A stretch of 64,000 bases of DNA from Burkholderiales bacterium (GCA_016716275.1 JADJWR010000003.1:930001-994000); one strand, 5' to 3'; numbered from the stretch's first letter, positions 29,011-38,120 are shown. The notes: generated by a model from the letters alone, not told the origin. Made by a program: numbers and translations.

Positions 29011-29072
29011 TGCGGCGCAACGGTCGCGCGCGTGCGGCGATCGCCCGGGAAGGCCACAGGGACCGTGAGGCG

Positions 29073-31085
29073 CTAATGGCCCGTCGGCTGCCGCCTCTTC
29101 TGGCTTCTTTGCCGCTCGACGTCAAGCCAGGCAGCGAGTCGCCGGCGCAACTCCGATGCCCTGACCGGCTCCAGCCGAGACAGATCGCGCCGCTCGTCGG
29201 GATCTTCAGTCAGGTTGTACAGCTCCTCGGACCCCAGGCGGGCGTCGTAGATGTACTTCCAGTCGCCGCTGCGCACCCCCAGCAGGTATTGCCCCCAGGC
29301 GGCGGCAAACAGGTAGGCACGCGGCGGCTTTCGTTCATCGAACAGGCTGGCGCCATCCCACCCATTCGGCGAACGCAGCCCGAGCAGGTCGAGAATCGTT
29401 GGTGCGAGGTCGATGTGTGACCCGACGGTGGTCACCCGCCCGCCGTCACGAAAGAGCCGCGGGTTCCAGATGATCAGCGGAACCCGCAATTCCTCGTCGT
29501 AGGCAGTGAAGCCGTGGCCACTGCCGCCGTGCGGCTCACCAAACGCCTCTCCGTGATCTCCCGTGACGATGACGATGGTGTCGTCCGCCAGGCCGCGCTC
29601 GCGAAGCCAGGCCAGGAACCGGCCGATCTGCGAATCCACCTCGCGAATCAGCGAGGTGTAGTTGGCCAGCGACGGATTGCCCTGCCGATTCTCTGGGGGC
29701 AGAACGTCCACCACCTTCTGACCGGGCGCGATGGCGTAGGGATGATGGGTCTGGTCGGTCCACGCCATCAGGAAGAACGGCTCGCCTGCGTTCTGTTCCA
29801 CCCATGAGGCCATCTTCTCGAAAAGAACTCGGTCTTCCGCTCCCCAGGAGGAAACCGGCGTCGCGCCAGGAAGGTCCCCGAAACGAAGTACTTCGCGGAA
29901 GCCCTTCCGTTCGAGGAAGCCGGCGCTCGCCCAATCCGGGTCGCCCGCGGCCAGAAACGCAGTCCGGTACCCCGCCTCGGCAAGCACCTCCGCGACGCTC
30001 GCACCCTGCATCGTCGAGGCGCGGAACGACAATTCGTTGTAGCGCTCCATCGGCGGACGCTGCGACATTGCCAGCGACAGCAGCGAGTACGCCGTCCACC
30101 CGACCGGGGCGTAGTAGTTGTCGAAGATGAGGTAGTTGCTGCGTTCGGCCAGCAGCGACGGAGTGGTGTCAAGCGCACTTCCGTAGACGCCCAGGTAGCG
30201 CGCGCCGACCGATTCCAGAACGATCAGGATCACGTTCGGCCGCCGGGAGGAAGAACCGCTGCCGACCACCGTTCTCGGCTCCCTGGCCAGCCGGGCCGGC
30301 GGGCGGAAGTCGCTCGCGTCGACCGCCGCGTAGGCGGTGCCGCCCAGCGCGGCCGAAGGATTCCCGATCGACAGCGCCAGCGAATGCAAGAAGACGGCGT
30401 GAGGGCTCTCCTTGAAGTGGCGGTCCTGAGCTTCGAACCAGGCCGATCCGACGAGGTGCTGGCCGATCGCCAACCATGCCGCGCCGAGCAGTAGGAGGCC
30501 ACCGCGAACGGCCAGACGGAAGGGTCGCTCGAGGCGAAGCTCGACGCGACGGCTGGCCCGGGCCAGAAGCAGGTAGCTCGCCGGAAGCGCAACCAGTGCA
30601 AGCACTGCCCACGGCGTGATGAACGCTTCGATCGACGACCACAACCTCGCGGGCTCGCCGGCAAGGAGCAGAAGCTGGAAAGTGAACGGCGCCTTGTAAT
30701 AGGAGAAGATCTGCCTGCCGACCACGGCGTAGATGACGAACAGCAGCCCGAGCGCGACGAACCCGGTCGCCAGCGCATGCCCGAGCCGCGGCCTGCTTGA
30801 CGCCAACCAGACCAGCGCGGCAGCCGCAAGACTCACTGCCAGTGCAAAGCCCGTATCCGCCGACGAGGCCGCGGCAGCCCACCGCACAAAGTCCGACGAG
30901 ACGAAGTCCTGCGGCCGTGCGGCCCAGTTCCAGAACGTCGCCATGCCGACATAGGACACCTTGACCGCAACGATCGAGATGGTCAACCAGGCGGCATGCC
31001 AGAAGACCGAGGGTGGCAGCGGATGCTGCGGGCGCTCCGCGTTCGGAGACGTCGCCCTCATGGGACGCAACACAGGTGATCTCAT
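29073..31085 (-). CDS. Membrane sulfatase / LTA-synthase-like phosphotransferase
   Basis: The 670-residue product has about five N-terminal membrane helices (residues roughly 28-220) and a large periplasmic domain of the alkaline-phosphatase/sulfatase superfamily. The domain starts RPNVILIVLESVGARYLGVYG. A threonine or serine nucleophile is expected near APVGWTAYSLLS, and the metal-binding IVTGDHGEAFG and GHGFTAYDEELRVPLI follow. This layout is shared by lipoteichoic-acid synthases, OpgB-type phosphoglycerol transferases and some sulfatases. Lying tail-to-tail with the glycan locus, it may decorate a periplasmic glycan, but it has its own promoter side and the link is only positional. The ATG at 31085 was kept; another at 31061 is possible. 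Confidence 0.8.
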   Translation of the reverse strand: MRSPVLRPMRATSPNAERPQHPLPPSVFWHAAWLTISIVAVKVSYVGMATFWNWAARPQDFVSSDFVRWAAAASSADTGFALAVSLAAAALVWLASSRPRLGHALATGFVALGLLFVIYAVVGRQIFSYYKAPFTFQLLLLAGEPARLWSSIEAFITPWAVLALVALPASYLLLARASRRVELRLERPFRLAVRGGLLLLGAAWLAIGQHLVGSAWFEAQDRHFKESPHAVFLHSLALSIGNPSAALGGTAYAAVDASDFRPPARLAREPRTVVGSGSSSRRPNVILIVLESVGARYLGVYGSALDTTPSLLAERSNYLIFDNYYAPVGWTAYSLLSLAMSQRPPMERYNELSFRASTMQGASVAEVLAEAGYRTAFLAAGDPDWASAGFLERKGFREVLRFGDLPGATPVSSWGAEDRVLFEKMASWVEQNAGEPFFLMAWTDQTHHPYAIAPGQKVVDVLPPENRQGNPSLANYTSLIREVDSQIGRFLAWLRERGLADDTIVIVTGDHGEAFGEPHGGSGHGFTAYDEELRVPLIIWNPRLFRDGGRVTTVGSHIDLAPTILDLLGLRSPNGWDGASLFDERKPPRAYLFAAAWGQYLLGVRSGDWKYIYDARLGSEELYNLTEDPDERRDLSRLEPVRASELRRRLAAWLDVERQRSQKRRQPTGH

Positions 31086-31189
31086 TGGCGCCGAGGCAGG
31101 AGAGCCGCGACTTTACGTCAAGCCGACCTCCCCACCGACGATCGAGGCGATGCCAGCGAAGGCAGGAGATACCCGAGGTCTGGTCTCGA

Positions 31190-31218
31190 TTGCTTGTTGC
31201 GGATGCTTTCCTCATAAT
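31190..31218 (+). promoter_or_regulatory. Sigma-70 promoter for the liv operon
   Basis: TTGCTT (31190-31195) and CATAAT (31213-31218) are separated by exactly 17 bp, a good match to TTGACA/TATAAT in very GC-rich DNA. It lies in the 192-bp gap between the divergent sulfatase gene and livG, 59 bp upstream of the livG TTG start. Confidence 0.6.
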
Positions 31219-31277
31219 GCGCGGCCACAGCAGCAGGCGCGGGCCAGGGTCGGCCTGACCGTGCCGCCGGAGACAAA

Positions 31278-32054
31278 TTGGCCGCCGACTGCATCCTCGA
31301 GACCCGCGGTCTCGTCAAGGAATTCAAGGGTTTCGTCGCGGTCAGTGACGTGAGCCTGCGGGTGGAGCGCGGCCAGATCCATGCGCTGATCGGGCCGAAC
31401 GGCGCAGGCAAGACGACGGTCTTCAACCTGCTGACCAAGTTCCTGATTCCGACCCGCGGCTCGATCCTCTTCAACGGCCACGACATCACCCTCGAGAAGC
31501 CGGCGCAGATCGCCCGCCGCGGCATCATCCGCTCGTTCCAGATCTCGGCCACCTTCCCCCACCTGACGGTGCTGGAGAACGTGCGGATCGGTCTGCAGCG
31601 CAAGCTCGGCACGTCGTTTCACTTCTGGCAGTCCGAGCGCACGCTGGAGGCGCTGACGCCGCGGGCGATGCAGTTGCTCGACACGGTGGGGCTGACCGAG
31701 TTCGCCGACTACGTCACCGTCGAGCTGCCGTACGGCCGCAAGCGCGCGCTGGAGATCGCCACCACGCTGGCGATGGAACCGGAGCTGATGCTGTTGGACG
31801 AGCCGACCCAGGGCATGGGACACGAGGACGTCGACCGCGTGACCGAACTGATCAGGAAGGTCTCCGCCAACCGCACGATCCTGATGGTCGAGCACAACAT
31901 GAACGTGGTGGCGAAGATCGCCGACACGATCACCGTGCTGGCGCGCGGCCAGGTGATCGCCGAAGGTCCGTACCAGGTCGTGGCGAAGAATCCGCAGGTG
32001 CTCGAGGCCTACATGGGCTCGGCCGCGGTCGAGCTTCAGGGCGCCCATGGATAG
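31278..32054 (+). CDS. livG: Branched-chain amino acid-type ABC transporter ATP-binding protein LivG
   Basis: This is one of two ATPases of a HAAT-family importer. The 258-residue product has Walker A GPNGAGKTT, the LivG-type insertion after it, and a LivG-specific signature ELPYGRKRALEIA in place of LSGGQ. Walker B is LMLLDEPTQGMGHEDVDR and the switch is MVEHNMNVV. The start is TTG at 31278 with GGAG seven bases upstream; no in-frame ATG gives a full N-terminus. It overlaps the livF start by 8 bp. With livF, livK, livH and livM it forms a complete importer. Such sets also import aromatic or dicarboxylic acids and amides, so the substrate is open. Confidence 0.92.
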   Translation: MAADCILETRGLVKEFKGFVAVSDVSLRVERGQIHALIGPNGAGKTTVFNLLTKFLIPTRGSILFNGHDITLEKPAQIARRGIIRSFQISATFPHLTVLENVRIGLQRKLGTSFHFWQSERTLEALTPRAMQLLDTVGLTEFADYVTVELPYGRKRALEIATTLAMEPELMLLDEPTQGMGHEDVDRVTELIRKVSANRTILMVEHNMNVVAKIADTITVLARGQVIAEGPYQVVAKNPQVLEAYMGSAAVELQGAHG

Positions 32055-32763
32055 GGACAAGGGCGTCGAGTTCCTTCGCCTGACCGACGTGCACGCCTTT
32101 TACGGCGAGTCGCACATCCTGCACGGCGTCGACCTGCAGGTGAACCGCGGCGAGGTGGTCACCCTGCTCGGCCGCAACGGCGCCGGCCGCACGACCACGC
32201 TGAAGAGCATCCTCGGCCTGATCGGCCGCCGCACCGGCTCGATCATGATCAACGGCCGCGAGGCGGTGGCGATGCCGCCGCACCGGATCGCCAAGCTCGG
32301 CATCGGCTACTGCCCGGAGGAGCGCGGCATCTTCGCCAGCCTGACCTGCGAGGAGAATCTGCTGCTGCCGCCGCAGGTGGCCAGCGGCGGCATGTCGCTC
32401 GACGAGATCTACGCGATGTTCCCCAACCTGAAGGAGCGGGCCTCCTCGCCGGGCATGCGGCTGTCCGGCGGCGAGCAGCAGATGCTCGCGGTGGCGCGTA
32501 TCCTGCGAACCGGCGCCCGCCTGCTGCTGCTCGACGAGATCTCCGAAGGGCTGGCGCCGGTGATCGTGCAGGCGCTCGGGCGCGCCATCCGCATGCTGCG
32601 CGAGAAGGGCCTGACGATCGTGATGGTCGAGCAGAACTTCCGCTTCGCTGCACCGCTGGCCGACCGTTTCTACGTGATGGAGCACGGCCGCATCGTCGAG
32701 GGCTTCACAGCCGCCGAACTGGATTCAAAGATGGGCATGCTGCACGAGTATCTCGGCGTCTGA
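32047..32763 (+). CDS. livF: Branched-chain amino acid-type ABC transporter ATP-binding protein LivF
   Basis: The second ATPase of the importer has 238 residues, the normal LivF length. The signature LSGGEQQMLAVARIL and Walker B LLLLDEISEGLAP are canonical. The Walker A reads GRNGAGRTT (residues 42-50), so the universal lysine is arginine at residue 48. I recall the same substitution in a LivF subgroup of betaproteobacteria, so it need not inactivate the transporter, but ATP handling by this subunit may differ from LivG, which keeps its lysine. The ATG lies inside the end of livG. Confidence 0.9.
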   Translation: MDRDKGVEFLRLTDVHAFYGESHILHGVDLQVNRGEVVTLLGRNGAGRTTTLKSILGLIGRRTGSIMINGREAVAMPPHRIAKLGIGYCPEERGIFASLTCEENLLLPPQVASGGMSLDEIYAMFPNLKERASSPGMRLSGGEQQMLAVARILRTGARLLLLDEISEGLAPVIVQALGRAIRMLREKGLTIVMVEQNFRFAAPLADRFYVMEHGRIVEGFTAAELDSKMGMLHEYLGV

Positions 32764-32807
32764 CCCGTTTCCCACCCGCCAGAACCCCAGATGAAGGAGG
32801 AGGCAAT

Positions 32808-34022
32808 ATGAAGCGCAAGTTCCTGTCGGCCGTGATCGCGGCCGCATTCGCGTTGGGCGCCGCCGGCGCCCAGGCGCAGGTGTCCGACGGCATCGTCAAG
32901 ATCGGCGTGCTGACCGACATGTCGAGCCTGTACACCGACCTGTCGGGCAAGGGCTCCGAGCTGGCGGCCCGCATGGCGGTGGAGGACTTCGGCGCCGCCA
33001 AGAAGGGAATGAAGGTCGAGATCGTCTCGGCCGATCACCAGAACAAGGCGGACGTCGGCTCGAACGTCGCACGCCAGTGGTACGACGTCGAGAAGGTCGA
33101 CATGATCGTCGACAACCCCAACTCCGCCGTCGTGCTGGCCGTCAACCAGATCACGCGCGAGAAGAACAAGGTGCTGATGGTGTCGACCGGCGCCACCGCG
33201 GACCTCACCGGCAAGGCCTGTTCGCCGAACTCGGTGCACTGGACCTACGACACCTGGATGCTGGCCAACGGCACCGGCAGCGCGATCGTCAAGACCGGCG
33301 GCGACAGCTGGTTCTTCCTGACCTCCGACTACGCGTTCGGCCACGCGCTGGAGCGCGACACCGAGGCGGTGGTGCTGAAGAACGGCGGCAAGGTGCTCGG
33401 CAAGGTGCGCCACCCGCTGAACACGCAGGACTTCTCGTCCTTCCTGCTGCAGGCGCAGTCGTCGAAGGCGAAGATCATCGGCCTGGCCAACGCCGGCGGC
33501 GACACCACCAACGCGATCAAGCAGGCCGCCGAGTTCGGCATCGTCAAGGGCGGCCAGAACATGGCCGGGCTGCTGGTGTTCATCACCGACATCAACGGCC
33601 TCGGCCTGCCGACCGCGCAGGGCCTGATCCTGACCACCGCCTTCTACTGGGACCTCAACGACCAGACGCGCGCCTTCGCCAAGCGCTTCGCGGCGGCCAA
33701 CCGCGGCATCCACCCGACGATGGGGCACGCCGGGGTCTATGCCTCGGTGCTGCACTACCTGAAGGCGGTCGAGGCGCTGAAGAGCGACGACGGCGCCAAG
33801 GTGGTCGAGCAGATGAAGAAGATGCCGACCGACGATCCGCTGTTCGGCAAGGGCGTGATCCGCGCCGACGGGCGCAAGATTCACCCGGTCTACCTGGTCG
33901 AGGTGAAGAAGCCGTCGGAGTCCAAGGGACCGTGGGATTACTACAAGGTCCGCGCCACGATCCCGGCCGACCAGGCGTTCCGGCCGATCGACCAGGGCGA
34001 CTGCCCGCTGGTCAAGAAGTGA
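32808..34022 (+). CDS. livK: Periplasmic substrate-binding protein LivK-type
   Basis: The 404-residue product starts with a Sec signal peptide (MKRKF, then an Ala-rich core, predicted cleavage after AQA near residue 24). The mature part is a family 6 periplasmic binding protein: IKIGVLTDMSS, then two alternating Rossmann-like lobes. It delivers ligand to the LivHM permease. A strong AAGGAGGAGG precedes the ATG, fitting the high expression that binding proteins need. The pattern (DMSSLYTDLSGKG, WTYDTWMLANG) resembles binding proteins annotated for short amides, urea-like or aromatic acids as much as leucine, so the ligand is undetermined. Confidence 0.9.
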   Translation: MKRKFLSAVIAAAFALGAAGAQAQVSDGIVKIGVLTDMSSLYTDLSGKGSELAARMAVEDFGAAKKGMKVEIVSADHQNKADVGSNVARQWYDVEKVDMIVDNPNSAVVLAVNQITREKNKVLMVSTGATADLTGKACSPNSVHWTYDTWMLANGTGSAIVKTGGDSWFFLTSDYAFGHALERDTEAVVLKNGGKVLGKVRHPLNTQDFSSFLLQAQSSKAKIIGLANAGGDTTNAIKQAAEFGIVKGGQNMAGLLVFITDINGLGLPTAQGLILTTAFYWDLNDQTRAFAKRFAAANRGIHPTMGHAGVYASVLHYLKAVEALKSDDGAKVVEQMKKMPTDDPLFGKGVIRADGRKIHPVYLVEVKKPSESKGPWDYYKVRATIPADQAFRPIDQGDCPLVKK

Positions 34023-34054
34023 CCTGGCGCCGCGTCCGCGCGGCGTCAGAGCGT

Positions 34055-34118
34055 CCCGGCGCAGGCCGGGATCCAGTCTGAGCGAACAGCGGAAACTTCG
34101 GCCCCGGCCTGCGCCGGG
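34055..34118. repeat. REP-like double inverted repeat between livK and livH
   Basis: A 16-bp sequence (34055-34070, CCCGGCGCAGGCCGGG) recurs as its exact reverse complement at 34103-34118. Each arm is itself a small hairpin (6-bp stem, 4-nt loop). The 32-nt spacer contains ATCCAGTCTGAGCG. Such pairs, often followed by ATCCAG, are typical of dispersed REP/BIME-type elements in proteobacterial intergenic DNA. The transcript could fold into a strong stem between the binding-protein gene and the permease genes, a common way to lower permease expression. Confidence 0.6.
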
Positions 34119-34141
34119 GCGACTGTCCAGACCCGGGCTCC

Positions 34142-35026
34142 GTGGAGATCTTCGGCATTCCGATGCAGGCGATGATGGGCCAGCTGTTGATCGGGCTGAT
34201 CAACGGCTCGTTCTACGCCCTGCTGTCGCTCGGGCTGGCGGTCATCTTCGGCCTGCTGAACATCATCAACTTCACGCACGGCGCCCAGTACATGATGGGT
34301 GCCTTCGTCGCCTTCCTGCTGCTCGAGAAGCTCGGCATCGGCTACTGGTGGGCGCTTGTGCTCTCGCCAGTGCTGGTGGGTTTCACCGGCGTGGTCATCG
34401 AGCGCACGATGCTGTCGCGGCTGTACAAGCTCGACCACCTGTACGGACTTCTGCTGACCTTCGGCCTGGCGCTGATCATCCAGGGCCTGTTCCGCAACGA
34501 ATACGGTTCCTCCGGACTGCCGTACCGGATCCCCGACGAGCTGACCGGTGCGCGCAACCTCGGCTTCATGTTCCTGCCCAACTACCGCGCCTGGGTGATC
34601 GTCGCCAGCCTGGTGATCTGCCTGGCCACCTGGTACGTCATCGAGCGCACCAAGCTGGGTGCCTACCTGCGCGCAGCGACCGAGAATCCGGCGCTGGTGC
34701 AGGCCTTTGGCATCAACGTGCCGCGGATGATCACCCTGACCTACGGCTTCGGCGTCGGCCTGGCGGCGCTGGCCGGCGTGATGGCGGCGCCGATCTACCA
34801 GGTGAGCCCGCAGATGGGCGCCGACCTGATCATCGTCGTGTTCGCGGTGGTGGTCATCGGCGGCATGGGTTCGATCATGGGCTCGATCGTCACCGGCTTC
34901 GGCCTCGGCCTGATCGAGGGACTGACCAAGGTGTTCTACCCGGAAGCGTCGAATACCGTCATCTTCATCATCATGGCCATCGTGCTGCTGATCCGTCCGG
35001 CCGGCCTGTTCGGCACGCAGAAGTAG
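34142..35026 (+). CDS. livH: Branched-chain amino acid-type ABC transporter permease LivH
   Basis: This inner-membrane permease subunit has 294 residues and about eight hydrophobic helices. GLINGSFYALLSLGLAVIFG at the N-terminus is a LivH hallmark, as is NFTHGAQYMMGAF. Near the C-terminus, VVVIGGMGSIMGSI and LLIRPAGLFG fit the family. The start is GTG at 34142, the first start codon after the REP-like element. The stop is immediately followed by the livM ATG with no intervening base. It pairs with LivM to form the pore. Confidence 0.92.
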   Translation: MEIFGIPMQAMMGQLLIGLINGSFYALLSLGLAVIFGLLNIINFTHGAQYMMGAFVAFLLLEKLGIGYWWALVLSPVLVGFTGVVIERTMLSRLYKLDHLYGLLLTFGLALIIQGLFRNEYGSSGLPYRIPDELTGARNLGFMFLPNYRAWVIVASLVICLATWYVIERTKLGAYLRAATENPALVQAFGINVPRMITLTYGFGVGLAALAGVMAAPIYQVSPQMGADLIIVVFAVVVIGGMGSIMGSIVTGFGLGLIEGLTKVFYPEASNTVIFIIMAIVLLIRPAGLFGTQK

Positions 35027-35986
35027 ATGGCAGCCGTCCCCCCCGTCTCCGCGACCGCCGGCGCGCTGGCCTACCAGCGCAGGGCGTTCGTCTTGATGAC
35101 CGTCGTGCTGGCGGTGGCGCCGCTGCTGGTCTACCCGGTGTTCATGATGAAGGTGATGTGCTTCGCGCTGTTCGCCTGCGCCTTCAATCTGCTGATCGGC
35201 TACGCCGGCCTGCTGTCGTTCGGCCACGCCATGTTCTTCGGCCTGGCCAGCTACGCGACGGCGCACGCCGCCAAGGTGTGGGGACTGACGCCCGAGCTGG
35301 CGATTCTCTTCGGCACGGCGGTGGCGACGGCACTCGGCTTCGTGGCCGGCTCGCTGGCGATCCGGCGGCTGGGCATCTACTTCGCGATGATCACGCTGGC
35401 GCTGGCGCAGATGGTGTACTTCTTCGCCCTGCAGGCGCCCTTCACCGGCGGCGAGGACGGCATCCAGGCGGTGCCGCGCGGCCGCCTGTTCGGCATCATC
35501 GACCTGACCAGCCAGTTCTCGATGTACCTGCTGGTGCTCACCATCTTCCTCGGCGGCTTCCTGCTGATCTACCGCATCGTCCACTCGCCGTTCGGGCAGG
35601 TGCTCAAGGCGATCCGCGAGAACGAGAGCCGCGCCGTCTCCCTCGGCTACGACGTCGACCGGTACAAGCTGCTCGCCTTCGTGCTGTCGGCCGGCCTGGC
35701 CGGCCTGGCCGGCTCGACCAAGTCGCTGGTCTTCCAGCTTGCCTCGCTGACCGACGTGCACTGGACCATGTCTGGCGAGGTGGTGCTGATGACCCTGCTC
35801 GGCGGCCTGGGGACGATCTTCGGTCCGGTCATCGGCGCCGCGGTGATCATCACGATGCAGAACTACCTGGCGCAGCTCGGCGCCTGGGTCACCGTCGTGC
35901 AGGGGCTGATCTTCGTCGTCTGCGTCCTGTCGTTCCGCCGCGGCATCGTCGGCGAGATCGGCCACGCGCTGAAGAAGGCGCTGTAG
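35027..35986 (+). CDS. livM: Branched-chain amino acid-type ABC transporter permease LivM
   Basis: This second permease subunit has 319 residues and about nine hydrophobic helices. LLIGYAGLLSFGHAMFFGLASY is the LivM signature region, and the conserved cytoplasmic loop VLKAIRENESRAVSLGYDV should contact the ATPases. GGLGTIFGPVIGAAVI near the C-terminus also matches. It starts directly at the livH stop and ends 37 bp before the thioesterase gene, so the importer operon may continue into that gene. Confidence 0.92.
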   Translation: MAAVPPVSATAGALAYQRRAFVLMTVVLAVAPLLVYPVFMMKVMCFALFACAFNLLIGYAGLLSFGHAMFFGLASYATAHAAKVWGLTPELAILFGTAVATALGFVAGSLAIRRLGIYFAMITLALAQMVYFFALQAPFTGGEDGIQAVPRGRLFGIIDLTSQFSMYLLVLTIFLGGFLLIYRIVHSPFGQVLKAIRENESRAVSLGYDVDRYKLLAFVLSAGLAGLAGSTKSLVFQLASLTDVHWTMSGEVVLMTLLGGLGTIFGPVIGAAVIITMQNYLAQLGAWVTVVQGLIFVVCVLSFRRGIVGEIGHALKKAL

Positions 35987-36023
35987 TGCGGCCGGCGGCG
36001 GCCCGGCCCGCGGCACCGAAGGC

Positions 36024-36515
36024 ATGACCGCCGCAACCGCTCCGCCGCGCCGCCCCGCCGCCGAGCAACGCAGGCTCGAGGCGGCGCTGACCGAGCTGTT
36101 CGAGCGGCTGGTCACCTTCAACCAGGTTCTTGGCCTGAAGGTGCTGTGCTTCGCACCGGCCGGCCCGCAGCTTCGCTTCCAGATGCGACCCGAGCTGGTC
36201 GGCCACTACCAGCACGGCCGGCTGCACGGCGGTGTCATCTCCGCCACCCTCGACGCGATGGCCGGGCTGGCAATCATGGCCGCGCTCGGCGACAAGCACC
36301 CCGATGAGTCGGCCGAGCAGGTCATGCACCGGTTCGCGCGCCTCGGCACGATCGACCTGCGCGTCGATTACCTGCGGCCGGGAATCGGTAGCCATTTCAC
36401 CGCCAGCGCCGAGGTGCTGCGCCTGGGCGGCCGCGTCGGTTCGGTGCAGATGCGCCTGGTCAACCAGGACGAGGTGCTGGTGGCGACCGGCGCCGCCTCC
36501 TACATGCTCAGCTGA
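36024..36515 (+). CDS. PaaI/YigI-like hotdog-fold thioesterase
   Basis: The 163-residue product is a single hotdog-domain protein. GRLHGGVISATLDAMAGLA contains the HGG motif used by PaaI-type acyl-CoA thioesterases, followed by DLRVDYLRPG and a closing strand. Such enzymes hydrolyse aryl- or acyl-CoA esters in the cytoplasm. It is 37 bp downstream of livM and converges on the aldehyde dehydrogenase gene with a 15-bp gap. Its position after an importer hints that the imported acid is activated to a CoA ester, which is speculative. Confidence 0.83.
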   Translation: MTAATAPPRRPAAEQRRLEAALTELFERLVTFNQVLGLKVLCFAPAGPQLRFQMRPELVGHYQHGRLHGGVISATLDAMAGLAIMAALGDKHPDESAEQVMHRFARLGTIDLRVDYLRPGIGSHFTASAEVLRLGGRVGSVQMRLVNQDEVLVATGAASYMLS

Positions 36516-36530
36516 GGCGGGCCGCGCCGC

Positions 36531-38120
36531 TCAATCGACCACCGTCTGCGACTGCTCGCGCAGGTACTGCGGCAGGTAGTAGAACGAGCCGATCGCCTTG
36601 CCGCTGGTGCCGCTCGCCTTCCAGCCGCCAAACGGCTGGTAGCCCGGCCAGGCACCGGTGGTCGCGCCCTGCGGCCGGTTGACGTAGGTGACTCCCGCCT
36701 CGATGCGGTCGAGGAACAGCGGAATCTCGTCGCGCGCGCCGTAGAAGCCGGCCGTCAGGCCGTACTCGCTCGCGTTCGCCAGGTCGATCGCCTGCGCCAG
36801 CGATTCGACCTCGCCCACCAGCAGCAGCGGAATGAACTTCTCCTCGCGCCACAGCCGGAAATCGAGCGGCGCGGTGCCGACGGTCGGCGCGACGAACCAG
36901 CCGTTGGCGAGGTCGCCGCGATCGAGGGTCTCGCCGCCTACCAACACCGCGCCGTGCTGGCGCAGGTTCTCGACGCACTTCCGGTAGCGGCCGAAGGCGG
37001 TTTCGTTGATCACCGGCCCCATCCAGTGCTGGCGCAAGGTCGGGTCGCCGACCGAGATCATCCGCGTCTTCTCGACCAGCAGCGCGCGCAGCGCATCGGC
37101 CACCGGCTTCTCGACGTACACGCGCGAGCAGGCCGAGCACTTCTGCCCCTGCAGGCCGAATGCCGAGCGCACGATGCCGGTGGCGGCGCGCTCCAGATCG
37201 GCGTGGCGGCTGACGATCGCCGCGTTCTTGCCGCCCATCTCGGCGATGCACGGACGCGGCCAGGCGCCCTGGGCGAACTGGCGGACCATCTGCATGCCGA
37301 CCTCGTAGGAGCCGGTGAAGGTCACGCCGGCGATGCGCCGGTCGTTGACCACTGCCGCACCGACCTCGCTGCCCGCTCCCGACACGTAGTTGACCACGCC
37401 CGCCGGCAGGCCGGCGTCGCGCAGCACCTCGAGCAGCAGCCAGCCGCTCCAGGTCGTGTCGGTAGCCGTCTTGAAGACCACCGTGTTGCCGGCCACCAGC
37501 GCCGCGCCGATCGGCCCGCCGGCCAGCGCGAACGGAAAGTTGAACGGCGCGATCACCGCCCAGGCGCCATAGGGCTTGAGCACGGTGCGGTTGCGGCTGG
37601 TGAAACCGGCCAGCGGATCGTTCGGCAGCGCGCGGTCGAAGCCCTCGTTGGCCTCCATCTGGTCGCAGTACCAGGAGAACAGGTCGGCGGTCTCCTGCAC
37701 CTCGCCGAGCGACTCCATCCGGTTCTTGCCGACTTCGAGCGCCACCGCCGCGCTGATCTCGTAGACGCGCTCCTCGATCAGTGCCGCCACCCGCCGCAGC
37801 AGCCGCACGCGCTCACGCCACGGCGTCGCCGCCCAGCCTCGGTGCGCGCCGACGGCGGCGCTCACCGCATCGTCGGCATCCTGCGCCGAGCCGCGCGCGA
37901 AGCATCCCAGCAGCCAGTCGCGGTCGATCGGCGAGCGCACCTCGAAGTGGTCGCGTCCCGCGTGCGCCGCGCCGTTGATCCACTGCGGGTACTGGCGGCC
38001 GAGTCCGCCGCGTACGACCGCCAGCGCCGCGTCGAAGCGCTCGTGAAGTGCCGGCGGCGGATCGAACATCGTCGAGTAGGTCAGGCGGAAGCGCTCGGTG
38101 CTCACTGGGTGCAACTCCAT
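36531..38120 (-). CDS. Aldehyde dehydrogenase, delta-1-pyrroline-5-carboxylate dehydrogenase-like
   Basis: The 529-residue product is an NAD(P)-dependent aldehyde dehydrogenase. The nucleotide-binding FTGSYEVG, the glutamate motif EMGGKNAAIV, and the nucleophile cysteine within GLQGQKCSACSRVYV are all present. The CSACSR wording and overall length are characteristic of the RocA/PutA P5C dehydrogenase group, which oxidises glutamate-gamma-semialdehyde to glutamate. A related long-chain or substituted aldehyde substrate is possible. It is the first of a minus-strand group separated by only 49 bp from the SRPBCC gene upstream. The ATG at 38120 gives the usual N-terminal extension. Confidence 0.87.
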   Translation of the reverse strand: MELHPVSTERFRLTYSTMFDPPPALHERFDAALAVVRGGLGRQYPQWINGAAHAGRDHFEVRSPIDRDWLLGCFARGSAQDADDAVSAAVGAHRGWAATPWRERVRLLRRVAALIEERVYEISAAVALEVGKNRMESLGEVQETADLFSWYCDQMEANEGFDRALPNDPLAGFTSRNRTVLKPYGAWAVIAPFNFPFALAGGPIGAALVAGNTVVFKTATDTTWSGWLLLEVLRDAGLPAGVVNYVSGAGSEVGAAVVNDRRIAGVTFTGSYEVGMQMVRQFAQGAWPRPCIAEMGGKNAAIVSRHADLERAATGIVRSAFGLQGQKCSACSRVYVEKPVADALRALLVEKTRMISVGDPTLRQHWMGPVINETAFGRYRKCVENLRQHGAVLVGGETLDRGDLANGWFVAPTVGTAPLDFRLWREEKFIPLLLVGEVESLAQAIDLANASEYGLTAGFYGARDEIPLFLDRIEAGVTYVNRPQGATTGAWPGYQPFGGWKASGTSGKAIGSFYYLPQYLREQSQTVVD

